DNA of 64,000 nt. It comes from Apoda limacodes (Eukaryota; Arthropoda; Insecta; Lepidoptera; Limacodidae). Below, in pieces: positions 31,580 to 43,045 of this stretch (the stretch's first letter is position 1; each line of letters begins with the position of its first letter). The DNA lies in NCBI GenBank assembly GCA_946406115.1, contig OX291557.1:12246501-12310500 (forward strand), read 5' to 3'. A program made the position numbers and the translations under genes. The notes below the pieces were generated by a model. That model saw only the letters and a program-made list of their open reading frames with translations. It did not search any database and was not told the origin of the DNA.

Positions 31580-33970
31580 CTTAAAAAATATATAATCACT
31601 GTCAGATTTAATAATGTACAAACTTTTACACATTTAGTATATTGTTTTATTTGTAAATAATTGATATTGATAATAATTAATTCTTCGATCTTCGAATAAC
31701 AATATAATAGTAAGTGCTTATACGAGAATGTAATCCTAAAAATCATTTCCTTTCTCCTCGCGGAATTTTTTTACTTCACTTTACTTTTTCCGATATAAAA
31801 AAGCCTGCTGAATTTTTTTTGAGATGATAAGAGGCATTTTTTGGAATTCTGGTTCCTTGTTTGCTGTGAACGCGCGAACTTCTCGGTTGTTTGAGTAAAT
31901 TAGGACTAAGTTTTTCCGACTCTACCCAACAAACACTTTAGTCGTATAAGTAAAAGTTACGCAACTCAAAATGCTATAAACACCGTTTGAGCGTGTAATA
32001 CGACTATTAAGTCTCCTCTTATCTTAATTCAACTTTATTTGACATCGTATAAACTTCAATACAACTGTTTTATACGACTATTGCACAACTTTCAGTAGTA
32101 TAACCAGTGCTGTCTTCTAAGTAACGTCTATACGACTTTTATACCGACATTAACCGTATTAGAGTCGTTACACCTACTTTTACGTGACGATTGTGTAAGA
32201 GTTATAAATTGCATATATAAAAAATAATGCATGGATATATAAAGTCGTCAAAATGTTGTATTATGGTTGTGTTTTAAACCTCAAGTCGTAAAGATATCTG
32301 TTAACACGACCATTAAAAATATTTGTTTATTTAATGAATTTATAAGGCGCGTTCATTATTACTTGATAACATTAATTTCCCATCTGATTGATGTACTTCG
32401 AAGATGTATAATATAATAATATTATAATTTAAAATAATAATAAATAAATAAAATGGCTGTATACTCGTCGCGACCTATCGAATGTAGTCAGTCAGGGACC
32501 TTGGAAAGAGTACTTTTGATCGTGTACAATGATTTCGATACAAGTTCTTCACGGCCTGTGTAATAAGTGTCTCCGGTACTGTATAGTCATCTGTATCGTA
32601 ATATTTGTCGTCGATGCAGTAGAAACAGCGTAGAGACCGCACATACAGGTACTCAAGGCATTACGTAAAAAACCGAGCAGTCTGACTCGCGCAATATTTA
32701 GGACATTCTGCTTGTAGATTTTTTTTTACTTCCTATTGACCTGGGGTTGGTGATAATGTTTATTATTACATATATGTTACTTACAAATACCAGTATATTG
32801 ATTTTTTCTTTACAATTCCCTTATTTTTCTATTACAACCAACTTGATTTTGCAGTCAAACGCCTAGCAAAGAAGGGATTCACTGCTTATGAATAATTCTA
32901 TCATTCGGAAGGCTATATTCTACATTTGGTATGGAACCCTTAATATGCGAAGCTTAACACGCACTTGGACGGTTTTTTTTCCCAAACCTTGTACTTGAAA
33001 AAAAATCTGCCAAACATTGATTAACGTCACGATCAACATCAAAATTTAAATTTTAAAACGCAAATGGAATTACGAGAAATAACTCCAAATTAACATTTTT
33101 TAGATTTTCATCTTATCTAGTGCTTGCTACATAGAGTTGATACAAATAGGAACATCAACGAGAAGTTGATACCTACAGGTTAGGTTTAATTTTTTTACAT
33201 ACATATATCAAAATATAACGTTGGATTAGAAGCTTTATTTATTATTTTTTACAGCTCCAAGCGACTATACATATATGTTAACATTATATTTAGATTTCAA
33301 CTCGATACCTCTACGCGTTCCTGAGAAGAAGGCCTTTGATGGACAAATAACATTATAATCCATCCATTAGGATCCTATAAGAATTCCCTTTCTTTTTTTT
33401 AGGTAAAACCGGCCAGCACCCTTAAAAACCACCATTTGGGCTCAATTTCAGCTGTTTGCTTCCTAGAAGTTCTTTTTTAAAACAAGAAAGTAAAAGATTT
33501 ATTTAACTTTAAAGTAGTTAGGTAGAGCTCTTAAACACAATAGTTTTGAAATTTGTATGTGTACAAACTACAAAGGTTTGGTTCTTTACATTTTGGACAA
33601 AGCACTTGAATTATCGCAATATTTTTTCTTTCATATATTTATCTACACTTCAGCATAAATTATGTCTGCAAAGTGTAAAAACCTGTCAGCTGCAACAATA
33701 ACTCAGATATACGAATACATAAAGAAAGGTAGATGTTTATTTAGTACATACCTATTGAGTATATTATTACAGTACCTGGGCGACTTAGCTGGGCGATAAA
33801 AAATTGCGAATACAACTACCTATATAGGTTAACTTACTAAATACCAAATTTCATCCAAATCGTTAAAGGCGTTTTCAAGATACGCAAATATATGTATAAG
33901 AATTTCTCGTTTAAATATATAAGATAAGATAAAGATTTAATAAGTGACCAGAGGACTCTTATTTATTTTA
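31580..33970. other. AT-rich spacer; recurrent TATACGACT motifs
   Basis: No gene recognised. From 31935 to 32300, TCGTATAA/TTATACGA-type motifs recur on both strands about every 30-60 bp, after GACTCTACCCAACAAACACT at 31920-31939. This looks like a worn repeat. The rest is featureless. Confidence 0.4.
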
Positions 33971-34018
33971 TTTTTTTATACCACTAAGGTGGCAAACTAG
34001 CTTACGGTCCGCCTGATG
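33971..34018 (-). mobile_element. Short LINE 3' end (44.7-kb family)
   Basis: A T-run is followed by TATACCACTAAGGTGGCAAA and CTTACGGTCCGCCTGATG, the first bases inside the A tail of the 44.7-kb LINE. It is a severely 5'-truncated insertion. Confidence 0.8.
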
Positions 34019-34113
34019 ACTATTAATTTACTTTTATAAACATTGATGGCGCTGTACCGAATAATTATAAGCTATGGTTATGTTTTCTGTTGTTTATAAA
34101 TAGTGAGTTATTT

Positions 34114-34440
34114 CCCCCCCCCCCCCCCCCCCCCGATCGACCCGGGCACGGTCGTAAAACTATAGTTAGGCGGCCTCGGCACGTACTAACGGCCCCAGAT
34201 GACGAACTCGCTGTCCGGATAGCGAGATTAGTCTCTACGACCTCCCCGAATAGGGCCTCCCTCCAAACACGACGCCGACGTCCCCGGGTTCGTCGGCGCC
34301 TACAAGGATACACGAGGTATCAAAGAGTGCCGGGGCGCCGCGGGGAGCCCTTGAGCGTTGGGCGCTGTATGGGCTGAGGCTCCTTCAGTAATGGCTGCAA
34401 CAGCCAACTGCATAGACAGTTAAAAAAAATACCAAATAAA
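34114..34440 (+). repeat. Family G repeat with 21-C run at its 5' end
   Basis: A run of 21 C (34114-34134) directly precedes GATCGACCCGGGCACGG. The body matches 10190-10402, then GAGCCCTTGAGCGTTGGGC and TGGCTGCAACAGCCAACTGC as at 11651, and ends in an A-rich tail. It is the most complete family G copy here; the open frames in it are composition effects. Confidence 0.75.
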
Positions 34441-35059
34441 AAGAAGCTATTTAATTGTTTCGTCAGCTTTTAAATAGAAACTAATTTTCTTTGCAAACAC
34501 GTACTTTCAACCCTATTTTTGACTATGCATCAAGGTTCTTTCAGAGCATAAGTAGTGTAATATATATTTCTCCAGCCCGAAAATACGGTGGCGGTATTGG
34601 TGTTCAAAGACCAGCAACAAAATCTATTGTTTAATTTGAGGAAATAATAGTTAATATTAGTATCGCTTATGTTTCAATGTAGGTAATAACTGTTTTTGAA
34701 AATTTAGAATACAAACATTATTTAAGCAGGGTGATTCTTAACTTAAACCTAATATATTTTTCTCTAGCAGAGTTGAAGAGTTGCATGTTTCACAGGAGAG
34801 TAATTTTTAAGTCATATGCCTTTAAATCTCTAACTGTATTGAGTTCTCCATGGACGCGTTCGTTTTGGGATAAAAAATTGCCACGTTTGATACTGATTGA
34901 ATACGTATAGGTAGTTTGACAGATTAAAACCTGAACCCCACCTCCTTGCATGGGTCTAAAGTTTCATTTTCAGTGGTAAAAGTGACAAAAAAACTATTGA
35001 AAAAATAATGATTCTTCATTCCAAATCAAACACCATATCACTACGTGTTTTACACATAA
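34441..35059. other. AT-rich spacer
   Basis: No gene or clear repeat recognised. Confidence 0.4.
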
Positions 35060-35481
35060 TGGGTTTTTTTTAGTTTTTTCGGAAAGCTTCCAACTCGTAT
35101 AGTTTAAGTGAATTTTAAAACCGATAATCTCTATCAAAGTCTGTAAAATTCAAATTTTTAAGCGCGCACCAAATCTGGGGGCCTACAACTGATATCAGTT
35201 TCAATCCCAATCCAGTTTCAATCCAATGTCGTGGCAAGCTTAAACTCGATCTCCATCGGTACTCCTAAACCAAATTGCGATTGGATTGAAATTGGGATTA
35301 CACACATTTCGAAATCACAAATCAGGAAATAAAAAAACAATACTGAAACTAATAAAAATTAAAGTGAAAGTTAAATCTTCGTAGCGATAGTCTTGTTTTG
35401 TTTATTTAGGATTTTGACATTTCTTTTCACAGATCATCATATCTAATTTCACTCTCGATCCGATGGCTCAAAGTGTAGGTA
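35060..35481. repeat. Repeat D fragment and unassigned flank
   Basis: CTTCCAACTCGTATAGTTT, AGTGAATTTTAAAACC and GCGCACCAAATCTG correspond to 17478-17570. At 35177 the match breaks into GGGCCTACAACTGATATCAG, also seen at 30384. Short inverted GATTGGGATTGAAAC-like strings lie around 35200-35300. Confidence 0.5.
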
Positions 35482-35624
35482 TAGTCGCGGTCAGAAAATG
35501 TTTACCACCTTAAGGATCACAATTGCATGCACACATTTAAGTCACAAGTTCTAAATGTCTATTTCATAATAATTTGATTGACCATAGATTATATTTTTTC
35601 TAATATGACAATCAATCGCTCTAG

Positions 35625-35815
35625 GACAGGGATGGCGAACCTTTATTAATGAATGTGCCATTTTCTATGAAAAAAACAATACTGTACCTATGACGTGCCG
35701 TCAAAAAATCTGGGTTACTTAATAATAATGCAGAAAAATTAAACGAATTGCTGTTAACATAAAGCTCTTTATGTTTACAGCAATCGAAATGTTTAATATT
35801 TATATTCAAATTAAA
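35625..35815. repeat. Nested repeat inside the Tc1-type element
   Basis: GGACAGGGATGGCGAACCTT starts a stretch with GTGCCATTTTC and GACGTGCC. I recall this CAGGG-TGGCGAACC beginning from hAT-type short elements. The right end is uncertain. It would account for the loss of the rest of the transposase frame. Confidence 0.4.
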
Positions 35816-35822
35816 AAAATAA

Positions 35823-36050
35823 TTAGTGTGATTTCTGCTGTTGCAAATTAGGGGCTAAAAATCTCACATTAGGGCAGGCTCGTACTTTATTACTAAGCAG
35901 TATGGAAGCTAAACTAGAGTTCATTTGCCTAATCCAAAACCTCACAGTGAATCGCGATATATTGAGTTCTCGTGATATAGCACTAATACTATGTCCATCT
36001 TCGAAGAGAAATATTATTTCAGCCCTTTGCTCCAGGGTTAAACTTGCCAT
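35823..36050 (-). pseudogene. Tc1/mariner transposase N-terminal fragment
   Basis: The 75-codon frame from the ATG at 36050 begins MASLTLEQRAEIIFLFEDGH and continues SISAISRELNISRFTVRFWI, a classic helix-turn-helix (residues about 5-45) of the paired-like DNA-binding region that binds the element's terminal repeats. After about residue 50 homology ends and the frame stops. Tc1/mariner transposases are usually about 340 residues with a DD(E/D) core; none of that is present, so it cannot catalyse transposition. It could in principle still bind terminal repeats. Confidence 0.75.
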
Positions 36051-36327
36051 TTTATTTCGTTATGAAAAAATCTTTTGTAAAATTTTACTCTTGTCAAAAC
36101 GACGTTCAAACAATATTTTTTGATAAATGTCATTTCAACAAATAAAGATATTAGTTCCATTATCAAAGAGTGATCAATAATTCTTGTTGTTTTTCTCGAT
36201 GCGTCATTTTGCATAATAGCTTTTGAAAGCTAATAAGTAACTTGATATGGCAATTTAGACTTAGTGAAAAAAGTGTGATATAGAATCTAATTTCAAAACT
36301 GGTAAACATTTTCTGACCGCGACCGTA

Positions 36328-36810
36328 CATGCCTGATGTATACTGTAATGACAATAACAAAAACAGTGTAAGAAATATATACCACTTGCATAAATCACAA
36401 CGCGTAAAACAGAATGCTTGAAATATATAATATTGAAAATACTATATTTTTGGTAGTAGTATAGGACCGTAATTCCACTTTCACAACGACCGTGTACTAA
36501 AATAAAAAGACAAACTTCCTGTTGTGGTTTCGCACGTAGCGAGACAGCGCCGACTGGTACTGGTGAACCAATAGCTATCAAACAAATTGTTATTCGAGGA
36601 TTATACTTACAATATTTCCAAATAAATTCGCCGAATCAATTTTAATTAAATATAGTGGTATTTTTATAAACCTATTTAAGTACCTACGAATTCGTGGTCG
36701 TCATTTCGGCAGCATTTCATTCCCATAGGTTATCAGTTCGATGAGCGATATAGCCTGCTATATATATACAGAGGAGAAAAACAGCTGTAACGAACAGACT
36801 GACGGACATC
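36328..36810 (+). repeat. Duplicated 470-bp segment, copy A (Tc1 host site)
   Basis: From ACATGCCTGATGTATACTGT onward it matches 41490-41960 with only scattered differences, in direct orientation 5.16 kb apart. It begins exactly at the right end of the Tc1-type element. The ATTCCCATAGGTTATCAGTT segment near 36720 also recurs weakly at 49560. The 106-codon minus-strand frame is shared by both copies but has no known domain. Confidence 0.85.
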
Positions 36811-36889
36811 GAAGTCAAAAATAAGAATTTCTTTTAGTATAATAGATAAAAGAATACCACAAGAAGTTAGATATTTATCAAGGCTTAAA

Positions 36890-37040
36890 ACAGTCTCATG
36901 CGATGTACCCCAGGGCAGTGTGCTAGGACCATTATTATTCTTATTATACATAAACGACTCTCCCACAGCAGTTCATTCTCCAATGTATTGTTTGCTGATG
37001 ACAGTACAATTCTAGTACGAAAACAAAACAATAGAAATCA
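36890..37040 (+). pseudogene. LINE reverse-transcriptase fragment
   Basis: The plus strand reads VPQGSVLGPLLFLLYINDSP, then, one frame over, FADDST, the B-to-C motif region of a non-LTR reverse transcriptase. Only about 50 residues remain, frameshifted. The flanks at 37040-37420 are not recognisably coding. It is on the opposite strand from the larger LINE to its right. Confidence 0.7.
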
Positions 37041-37424
37041 TCAGGAAAAACAGACGTCGCACACCCGAAAGTAGTCCAGCCCCTACACAACAGCCCGGCA
37101 ACAAATGCATATCATTTAAACTACCATCACTTCGGAAATAAGCCTAAGGGGAGAAGAAGTGACAAGAAACTCCCGGATGTACACCTGTTACCAATCAGTC
37201 ACCAAGCCATCAAGTACACAATAGCTATCCAAATATGTATATACACACATACACGTACGTACTCGTCCAACCCACACATCCAAAACCCCACCAAAACCAG
37301 GCAACCAAAGGCGGATTGCACATGGTGCATCCGCTGGTAGCTCGCCACCAACCACTATAAAGTTAACAACAGAGACATAACATCGCTACTTAGCTTGGTC
37401 TTTAGAGTGCTCCTTTAACTTATC
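37041..37424 (-). other. Unassigned; probably the 3' region of the adjacent LINE
   Basis: No open frame. Position suggests 3' untranslated sequence of the minus-strand LINE ending near 37425, but a boundary or A tail is not visible. Confidence 0.35.
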
Positions 37425-40040
37425 AATCGTAAATTATTTAAGTTTGAATATAAGACCTAACATTAATTTTGTGTGATAGTAGGCCGTACAATTTTTCATT
37501 CAAATATTCATCTACATTATAATATGCTTTCTTACATAGCAGATGTTTAATATAAAATTTAAACTGTTTGTCACCTAAGTTAAGAATTTATACAGTTAAC
37601 TTATTATAAAATTTTACACGGCTTCCCATAAATGATTTGTTGGCTTTAGTAAGCCTAAACTTTTGCATAGCAAGTTTATTTTTGTTTCTCGTATTTAAGT
37701 TGTGCTTATCACTGTTCCTCGGAAATTGGGATATATTTTTACGGACAAACATAATATTTTCATAGATATATTGACACGGTACCGTTAGAATATTTATTTG
37801 TTTAAAAACATCCCCAAGAGAATCTCGGCTACCTAGCTTATACATGCTTCGTACTGCCCTTTTTTGTAATAAAATATGGTTTCAATATCCGCAGCTGAAC
37901 CCCATAGCAAAATACCATAAGACATGACACTGTGGAAATAAGCAAAGTAAACAAGTCTTGCTGTGGTTTTGTCAGTCAATTGCCTGATTTTTCTCACCGC
38001 AAAAGCAGCAGAACTAAGTTTACCTGCTAGAAGTGTAATTTGTGGACCCCACTGCAATTTTGAGTCAATAGTTGTACCTAAAAGACCGTTTTATCAACTA
38101 ATTCTAATTTTTCATTATTTAATACCATTTCTATTAATTTCGATTTCATTGGGTAGTGAAAACTTAATGCATTTTGTTTTATTTGCATCAAGTACAAGAT
38201 TATTAACAGGAAACCAGTTTGAAATTTTTATAAGGTGTCTATTTATGTCGTTTAAATTGTCGTGTTTCCTGTTCACTTTAAACAATAATGAAGTGTCATC
38301 CGAAAATAATACTATCTCTGTAAACTTTTGCACCATAAAGGGTAAGTCAATAATTTATACTAAAAACAAGAAATGCCCTAATATTCACCCTTGTGGTACA
38401 CCTAGTTTCACTAGAGATCCCTGAGATTTAGCACCATTTATAACCACTTTTTGAATTCTATTGCTTAAGTGTGATTCTACAAGTTCAAGAGATTTATTTC
38501 TAACACCGTAATATTTAAATTTAGCTGACAACGTATGATGATCCACACAATCGAACGTCTTCGCTAAGTCGCAAAAAACGCCATCTACATCATGGGAACT
38601 CTCCCATGCCGCGAGAATGTGCTCCATAAGCAAGGCTCCAGCTTCAGTAGTTGAGCGTCCCCTGGTAAAACCGAATATAAAAATGTGAAAGCAATTGATT
38701 TAGTAACATTGTTTCACATATATTACTAAAGACAGGTAGAACAGATATTGTTCTAAAATTTGAGGGATCTTCTTTGTCACCAGATTTAAAAGAGGTATCA
38801 ATTTACTGCATTTCATAAGGTCAGGAAATACACCATTATCAATGCATACATTAAATATATCAGCAAGATAGGGAGCAACAACTGAAATGATATCTAATTA
38901 ACTTAACAGACATACCTCACAAATCTTCAGTATTTTTCAGATTAAGTGTTTTAAATGTTTTGATAATTATTTGGGGATCGACATGTTTAAATTTAAAGTT
39001 AACATTACACTCAGTAACACTGTCCTTTAGAATAGATTCAGCAGCCTGGCAAGATGAAGTTAAGGATTCAGTTATTTTTGATGGTATTTCACCAAATAAA
39101 TTTTACAATATTTGGGCAACTTTTTCTGCATTATCAATTAAACCAGAGTCTGTTTTGATATTGAAGTTTTGTTCACGGGCGTTTGATCTACCAGTTTCAT
39201 TATTGATCACATTATCAGACGATTTAATTTTTCTGCTTATGTGATTAGACTTTGTAACATGACAGACTGATTTAATTTTTTTTGAATATTTTTGACATGT
39301 TCATTAAGGCTTGGATCGCGCATAAGCGATTTTAGTGAATATAATTAATAAAGTCTATCTCTGGTTATTTTAATTCCTTTTGTAGCCCAATCGTTAAATT
39401 TAGTTCTGTGACTGCATTTAATTGTTTTAGTTTTAAAAATGTTATTGAAAGTTTTATTCACTAACTGGAAAAAGTTTTTATATATATAGTTAACATCTAT
39501 GACATCGTGAGCTCAAGCACGGGCAAGATAGTTTTTAATTTTTCTACAAAACTATCTATCTGAGGAACAGTGATTCGCCTACATATAATGTCTTTGTCTA
39601 CTTCGGAACAAGTTATGGCAAAGCTAGCACTTTCACCACAGTGATCTGATTTCAGATAACTTATAATGGTTTTTTCTAAATATTCACAGTTACAGAATAT
39701 GTTATCTAAACATGTTGCAGTTGTTACAGTTATTCTTGTAGGCTCTAGAAAGAGATTTTCCAAGTTAAATGACTTAAAGAGACTTATTAAGTGAGTACTT
39801 AATGAGGAGTTTTTAAGTAAATCTACGTTAAAATCACCACATATTATAACCTTTTTTTTGCTTCTAGTGACTAGCTTTAGATCATTCTCTATTACTTTTT
39901 CAAACTCAGAGTAATTTGTGGAAGGTGGCCTATAGACACAGACAATTATATATTTTTCAAGTTCTACACTAGACAATTCAATTAATTTTTCAACTGAAAA
40001 TGCAACCACATCTCTACGTTCTGTTAGTTTGAATTTACTA
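37425..40040 (-). pseudogene. CR1/jockey-like LINE, decayed, 5'-truncated
   Basis: Reads right to left. The endonuclease part is a 170-codon frame at 39497-40009: CVYRPPSTNY, ICGDFNVDLL, TCLDNIFCN and SDHCGES, with the conserved GDFN and SDH motifs; its N-terminus is lost. A stop-ridden stretch (38700-39490) leads to reverse transcriptase at 38385-38633 (VFCDLAKTFDCVDHHTL, LGVPQG), 38115-38336 (LFSDDTSLL, where the usual FADDT is mutated) and the thumb/tail at 37588-38057 (YFHSVMSYGILLWGS, YKLGSRDSL), ending at a stop near 37425 (KKAYYNVDEYL). It has many frameshifts and is inactive. The same family appears reversed at 40176 and 41955. Clade is from motif memory. Confidence 0.85.
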
Positions 40041-40175
40041 TTTAATTAAATAAAAAATTAATAAAACACATAACAATAAACATGATATATAACAATTTTT
40101 AGGTTTGAATAACGCATTGGAGTAGGCGGCACCATTCCATGTGCGGCGTGTTTAAAGAAAATTGGTTTACTTCGG
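40041..40175. other. Junction between inverted LINE copies
   Basis: AT-rich stretch without a recognisable end of either LINE; both copies are truncated here on their 5' sides. Confidence 0.5.
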
Positions 40176-40985
40176 ATGTCACTTTTCGTGGACACTGCAA
40201 AAATAGTATATTTTAGCTATTTCCATAGTTTAATGACATATGGTATACTATTATGGGGTAGCGCTGCTGATGTAAATACAATATTTTTGTTACAAAAAAG
40301 GGCAATTCGTGCTATTTATAAATTAGGATCTAGGATATCTCTGAGGGATAGGTTTAGGGAAGTAAAAATTTTAACTTTAGTGTCGCAGTACATATATGAA
40401 AATCTTTTATATGTACATAAAAATATCAATAGTTTCAGCAAGAAAAGTGACGTTCACAAAGTAAATACTAGAAGTAAAAATAAGCTGTTGGTGCATGATA
40501 CACGTCTACACAAAATAAGTAACTCTTTTATGGGGCAATGTATACACTTTTACAACAAAGTTCCCAATAAAATTCAAAATCTATCAATAAGTAAATTTAA
40601 ATCTTTTATCAAGCAGGTACTTTGTAAAAAGGCATATTACAATATTTCAGACTATGTAAATGATAAAAATCCTTGGGACTGATGATGCTCAATTACAGGA
40701 TGCATAGGTAAACCAAATTAAAATGGAAATAACATAAAATTGTACGACTAAAAATCTTTTATTTAAAACATTAATTGTATTTTAGTTTATTTAAGTATTT
40801 TTAAAAGAGTAACTATCGAGTTTCTTGCCGGATTCTTCTCGGTAGAAATCAACAACATTGTGAACCGGCGGGAAGGTGGGAGGGTTCAAAAAATAATATT
40901 TTATAACTTTGACGATTCAAAAGTGATTGTAAAATCCTTATTTGAATAAACCATTTTGACTTTTTTTTGACTTTGACTTTGTGGT
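40176..40985 (+). pseudogene. LINE C-terminal fragment and 3' end (same family, plus strand)
   Basis: A 168-codon open frame (40176-40682) covers the region after the polymerase: YFSYFHSLMTYGILLWGSAA, YKLGSRISLRDRF, KKAYYNISDYVNDKNPW, corresponding to 37425-38000 on the minus strand. The frame is uninterrupted, so this copy is younger than its neighbour. The 3' untranslated part has GAGTTTCTTGCCGGATTCTT and ends in a GACTTT-type simple repeat (40957-40985), the usual 3' terminus in this kind of LINE. The 5' 80 percent is missing. Confidence 0.85.
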
Positions 40986-41485
40986 ATAAACAAATTTTAC
41001 AATCTTACTATATCTAACTAAGTACCGTATACTAATTTTTATGGTTCTTTCAAAACTAACCGGATTCTCATACAAAATCCCCTAGGACATGATTTTATAT
41101 CTTTCGATAGTTTTGATGGGGAATAGCGTCATTAGTCATTTTGAACCAAAAGGTCAAATACCAATATCCATGCATTTTACTTCCAAAATACGTATTTTCA
41201 ACTTCTAACATCAATTTTTACCCCTTTAGGGGATAATTTTCCCTGACGTTTCGTAACGGAACCTTTCGTTACTTACTAATAGGAACCTACTTTTAAAATT
41301 CTACGTTTCTATCTTCCAGCAGTCTGATGGGTCAGTGCGACAATTCTTTTATATATATACTAAAAAACAGGCTTTAATATCAAACCTACAAATTATCGGA
41401 ATTCTCATTACTTATTTTATCCCCCAGGGGATTATTTTCTAAAAACGGTGAAACACACCTATCTTTTATATACATATAGATGTAG
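40986..41485. other. AT-rich spacer
   Basis: No gene recognised. Confidence 0.4.
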
Positions 41486-41489
41486 GTAC

Positions 41490-41960
41490 ATGCCTGATGT
41501 ATACTGTAATGACAATAACAAAAACAGTGTAAGAAATATATACCACTTGCATAAATCACAACGCGTAAAACAGAATGCTTGAAATATATAATATTGAAAA
41601 TACTATATTTTTGGTAGTAGTATAGGACCGTAATTCCAATTTCACAACGACCATGTACTAAAATAAAAAGACAAACTTTGTGTTGTGGTTTCGAACGTAG
41701 CGAGACAGCGCCGACTGGTACTGTTGAACCAATAGCTATCAAACAAATTGTTATTCGAGGATTATACTTACAATATTTCCAAATAAATTCGCCGAATCAA
41801 TTTAAATTAAATATAGTGGTATTTTTATAAACCTATTTAAGCACCTACGAATTCGTCGTCATTTGGACAGCATTTCATTCCCATCGGTTATCAGTTCGAT
41901 GAGTGATATAGCCTGCCCATTGCCATATATATATACAGAGAAAAACAGACTGATGGACAT
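41490..41960 (+). repeat. Duplicated 470-bp segment, copy B (empty site)
   Basis: Matches copy A (36328-36810). Its left edge reads GTAGGTACATGCCTGATG. The Tc1-type element in copy A sits between GTAGGTA and TACATGCC, so copy B shows the site before insertion with a single TA. It continues into a minus-strand LINE 3' fragment at 41961. Confidence 0.85.
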
Positions 41961-42130
41961 CCGGAGAAGAATCCGGCAAGAAACTCGATAGTTACTCTTT
42001 TAAAAAAATCATAAGAAATACAAACACAATCAATGTTTTAAATAAAAATTTTACCTACGCGTCCTGTAATTGAGCATCTTCAGTCTCATGGATTTTTATC
42101 ATTTACATAGTCTGAAATATTGTATTATGC
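41955..42130 (-). mobile_element. LINE 3' fragment (37-40 kb family)
   Basis: On the minus strand it holds ATTTCAGACTATGTAAATGA and AAATCCATGAGACTGAAG, then GTTTCTTGCCGGATTCTTCT, matching the last codons and 3' region of the plus-strand copy at 40630-40850. It lacks the GACTTT terminus. Confidence 0.8.
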
Positions 42131-43045
42131 TTTTTTTTTCAACATTAATTAATAAAATACTCAGAGGATGCAAACTGAAATTTTTTGTCACCTAGCAATT
42201 CGGTCTTGGCTGCCAAGTTACAGCAATCAGTGGCTCTCATCACAATGCGCCATTTTTTCACAAAGAATCATCAATGTATTTGAGGACATAATAAATTCTA
42301 TTTCAAACAATGTTACATTAAAATAACCGTATTTTTACATCAGTCGATCGCAAATACTGTTACGTAATAACCCTGCGGCCTTTTAGTCAGACTAGGTTTT
42401 TCTCAGGTCGTATAAATCGGTCAAAATATAGCTGTAACTAATAACAACAGTAGACAGTGCCGGTGTTACGTCAGAGGTGCGAACAGTTGCACGTAGACCT
42501 TCGCATGTCAGGGTACTTTTCCACGGCGCCAATGGGATGGTCGGTCAGTTCTCGGCAAACGGTAGCCGTTTTGATGGCTGGTGCAGAGAAACGTCAGCCG
42601 CCGGCGGCAGTGTACACGTTGAACGAACCACACTAACCCCACTTCGTAAACAATGACAAGTTTGTTTTAGATATTGTTGTTGAAATACTTAGCATGACAA
42701 GCCAGACACAACATTAAACAAGTTGTTTACGTTTTGATATCCTATAAGTCATATTTATCTCACTTCGGTATAAAAAAAGTATTGTACTGAATTAATTGTA
42801 AGATTTTAGCTGTCTGTATGTGACAGTTACCTACTATCCTAAACAACTATAAATGCTAAGGATACACTTTTAAATAAAAAATTGATAAAATATGGTTGTC
42901 TCATCAATCCCACGAGCGCCGGTATAGACAAACAAAAACACATAGTTGTAAACTAAACATGATAAGATTTTGAAGACACTACCTTCGATTCAAACTTTTA
43001 TTTAACTGAGGAATCACTGAAGCGTTTCTATGACTAGGTATTTAA
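42131..43045. other. Spacer with CpG-bearing patch at 42450-42630
   Basis: No coding region. The patch (TTCCACGGCGCCAATGGGAT, GTCAGCCGCCGGCGGCAGTG) is richer in CpG than its surroundings and includes a CCAAT-like string. It might be regulatory, but nothing fixes a transcription start. Confidence 0.3.

Larger units (their letters stand above)
35482..36325 (-). mobile_element. Defective Tc1/mariner-type element
   Basis: Terminal inverted repeats AGTCGCGGTCAGAAAATG plus TTTACCA at the left (from 35482) and the complementary TGGTAAACATTTTCTGACCG plus CGACCG at the right (to 36325) are flanked by TA on both sides, the target duplication of this superfamily. The 844-bp interior carries only the N-terminal part of a transposase on the minus strand. 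A paralogous empty site at about 41485 confirms the boundaries. Confidence 0.85.

Noticed and set aside
34065..34377. Frames of 82-95 codons with Arg/Pro runs
   Set aside because: They are translations of the poly-C run and the GC-rich family G repeat.
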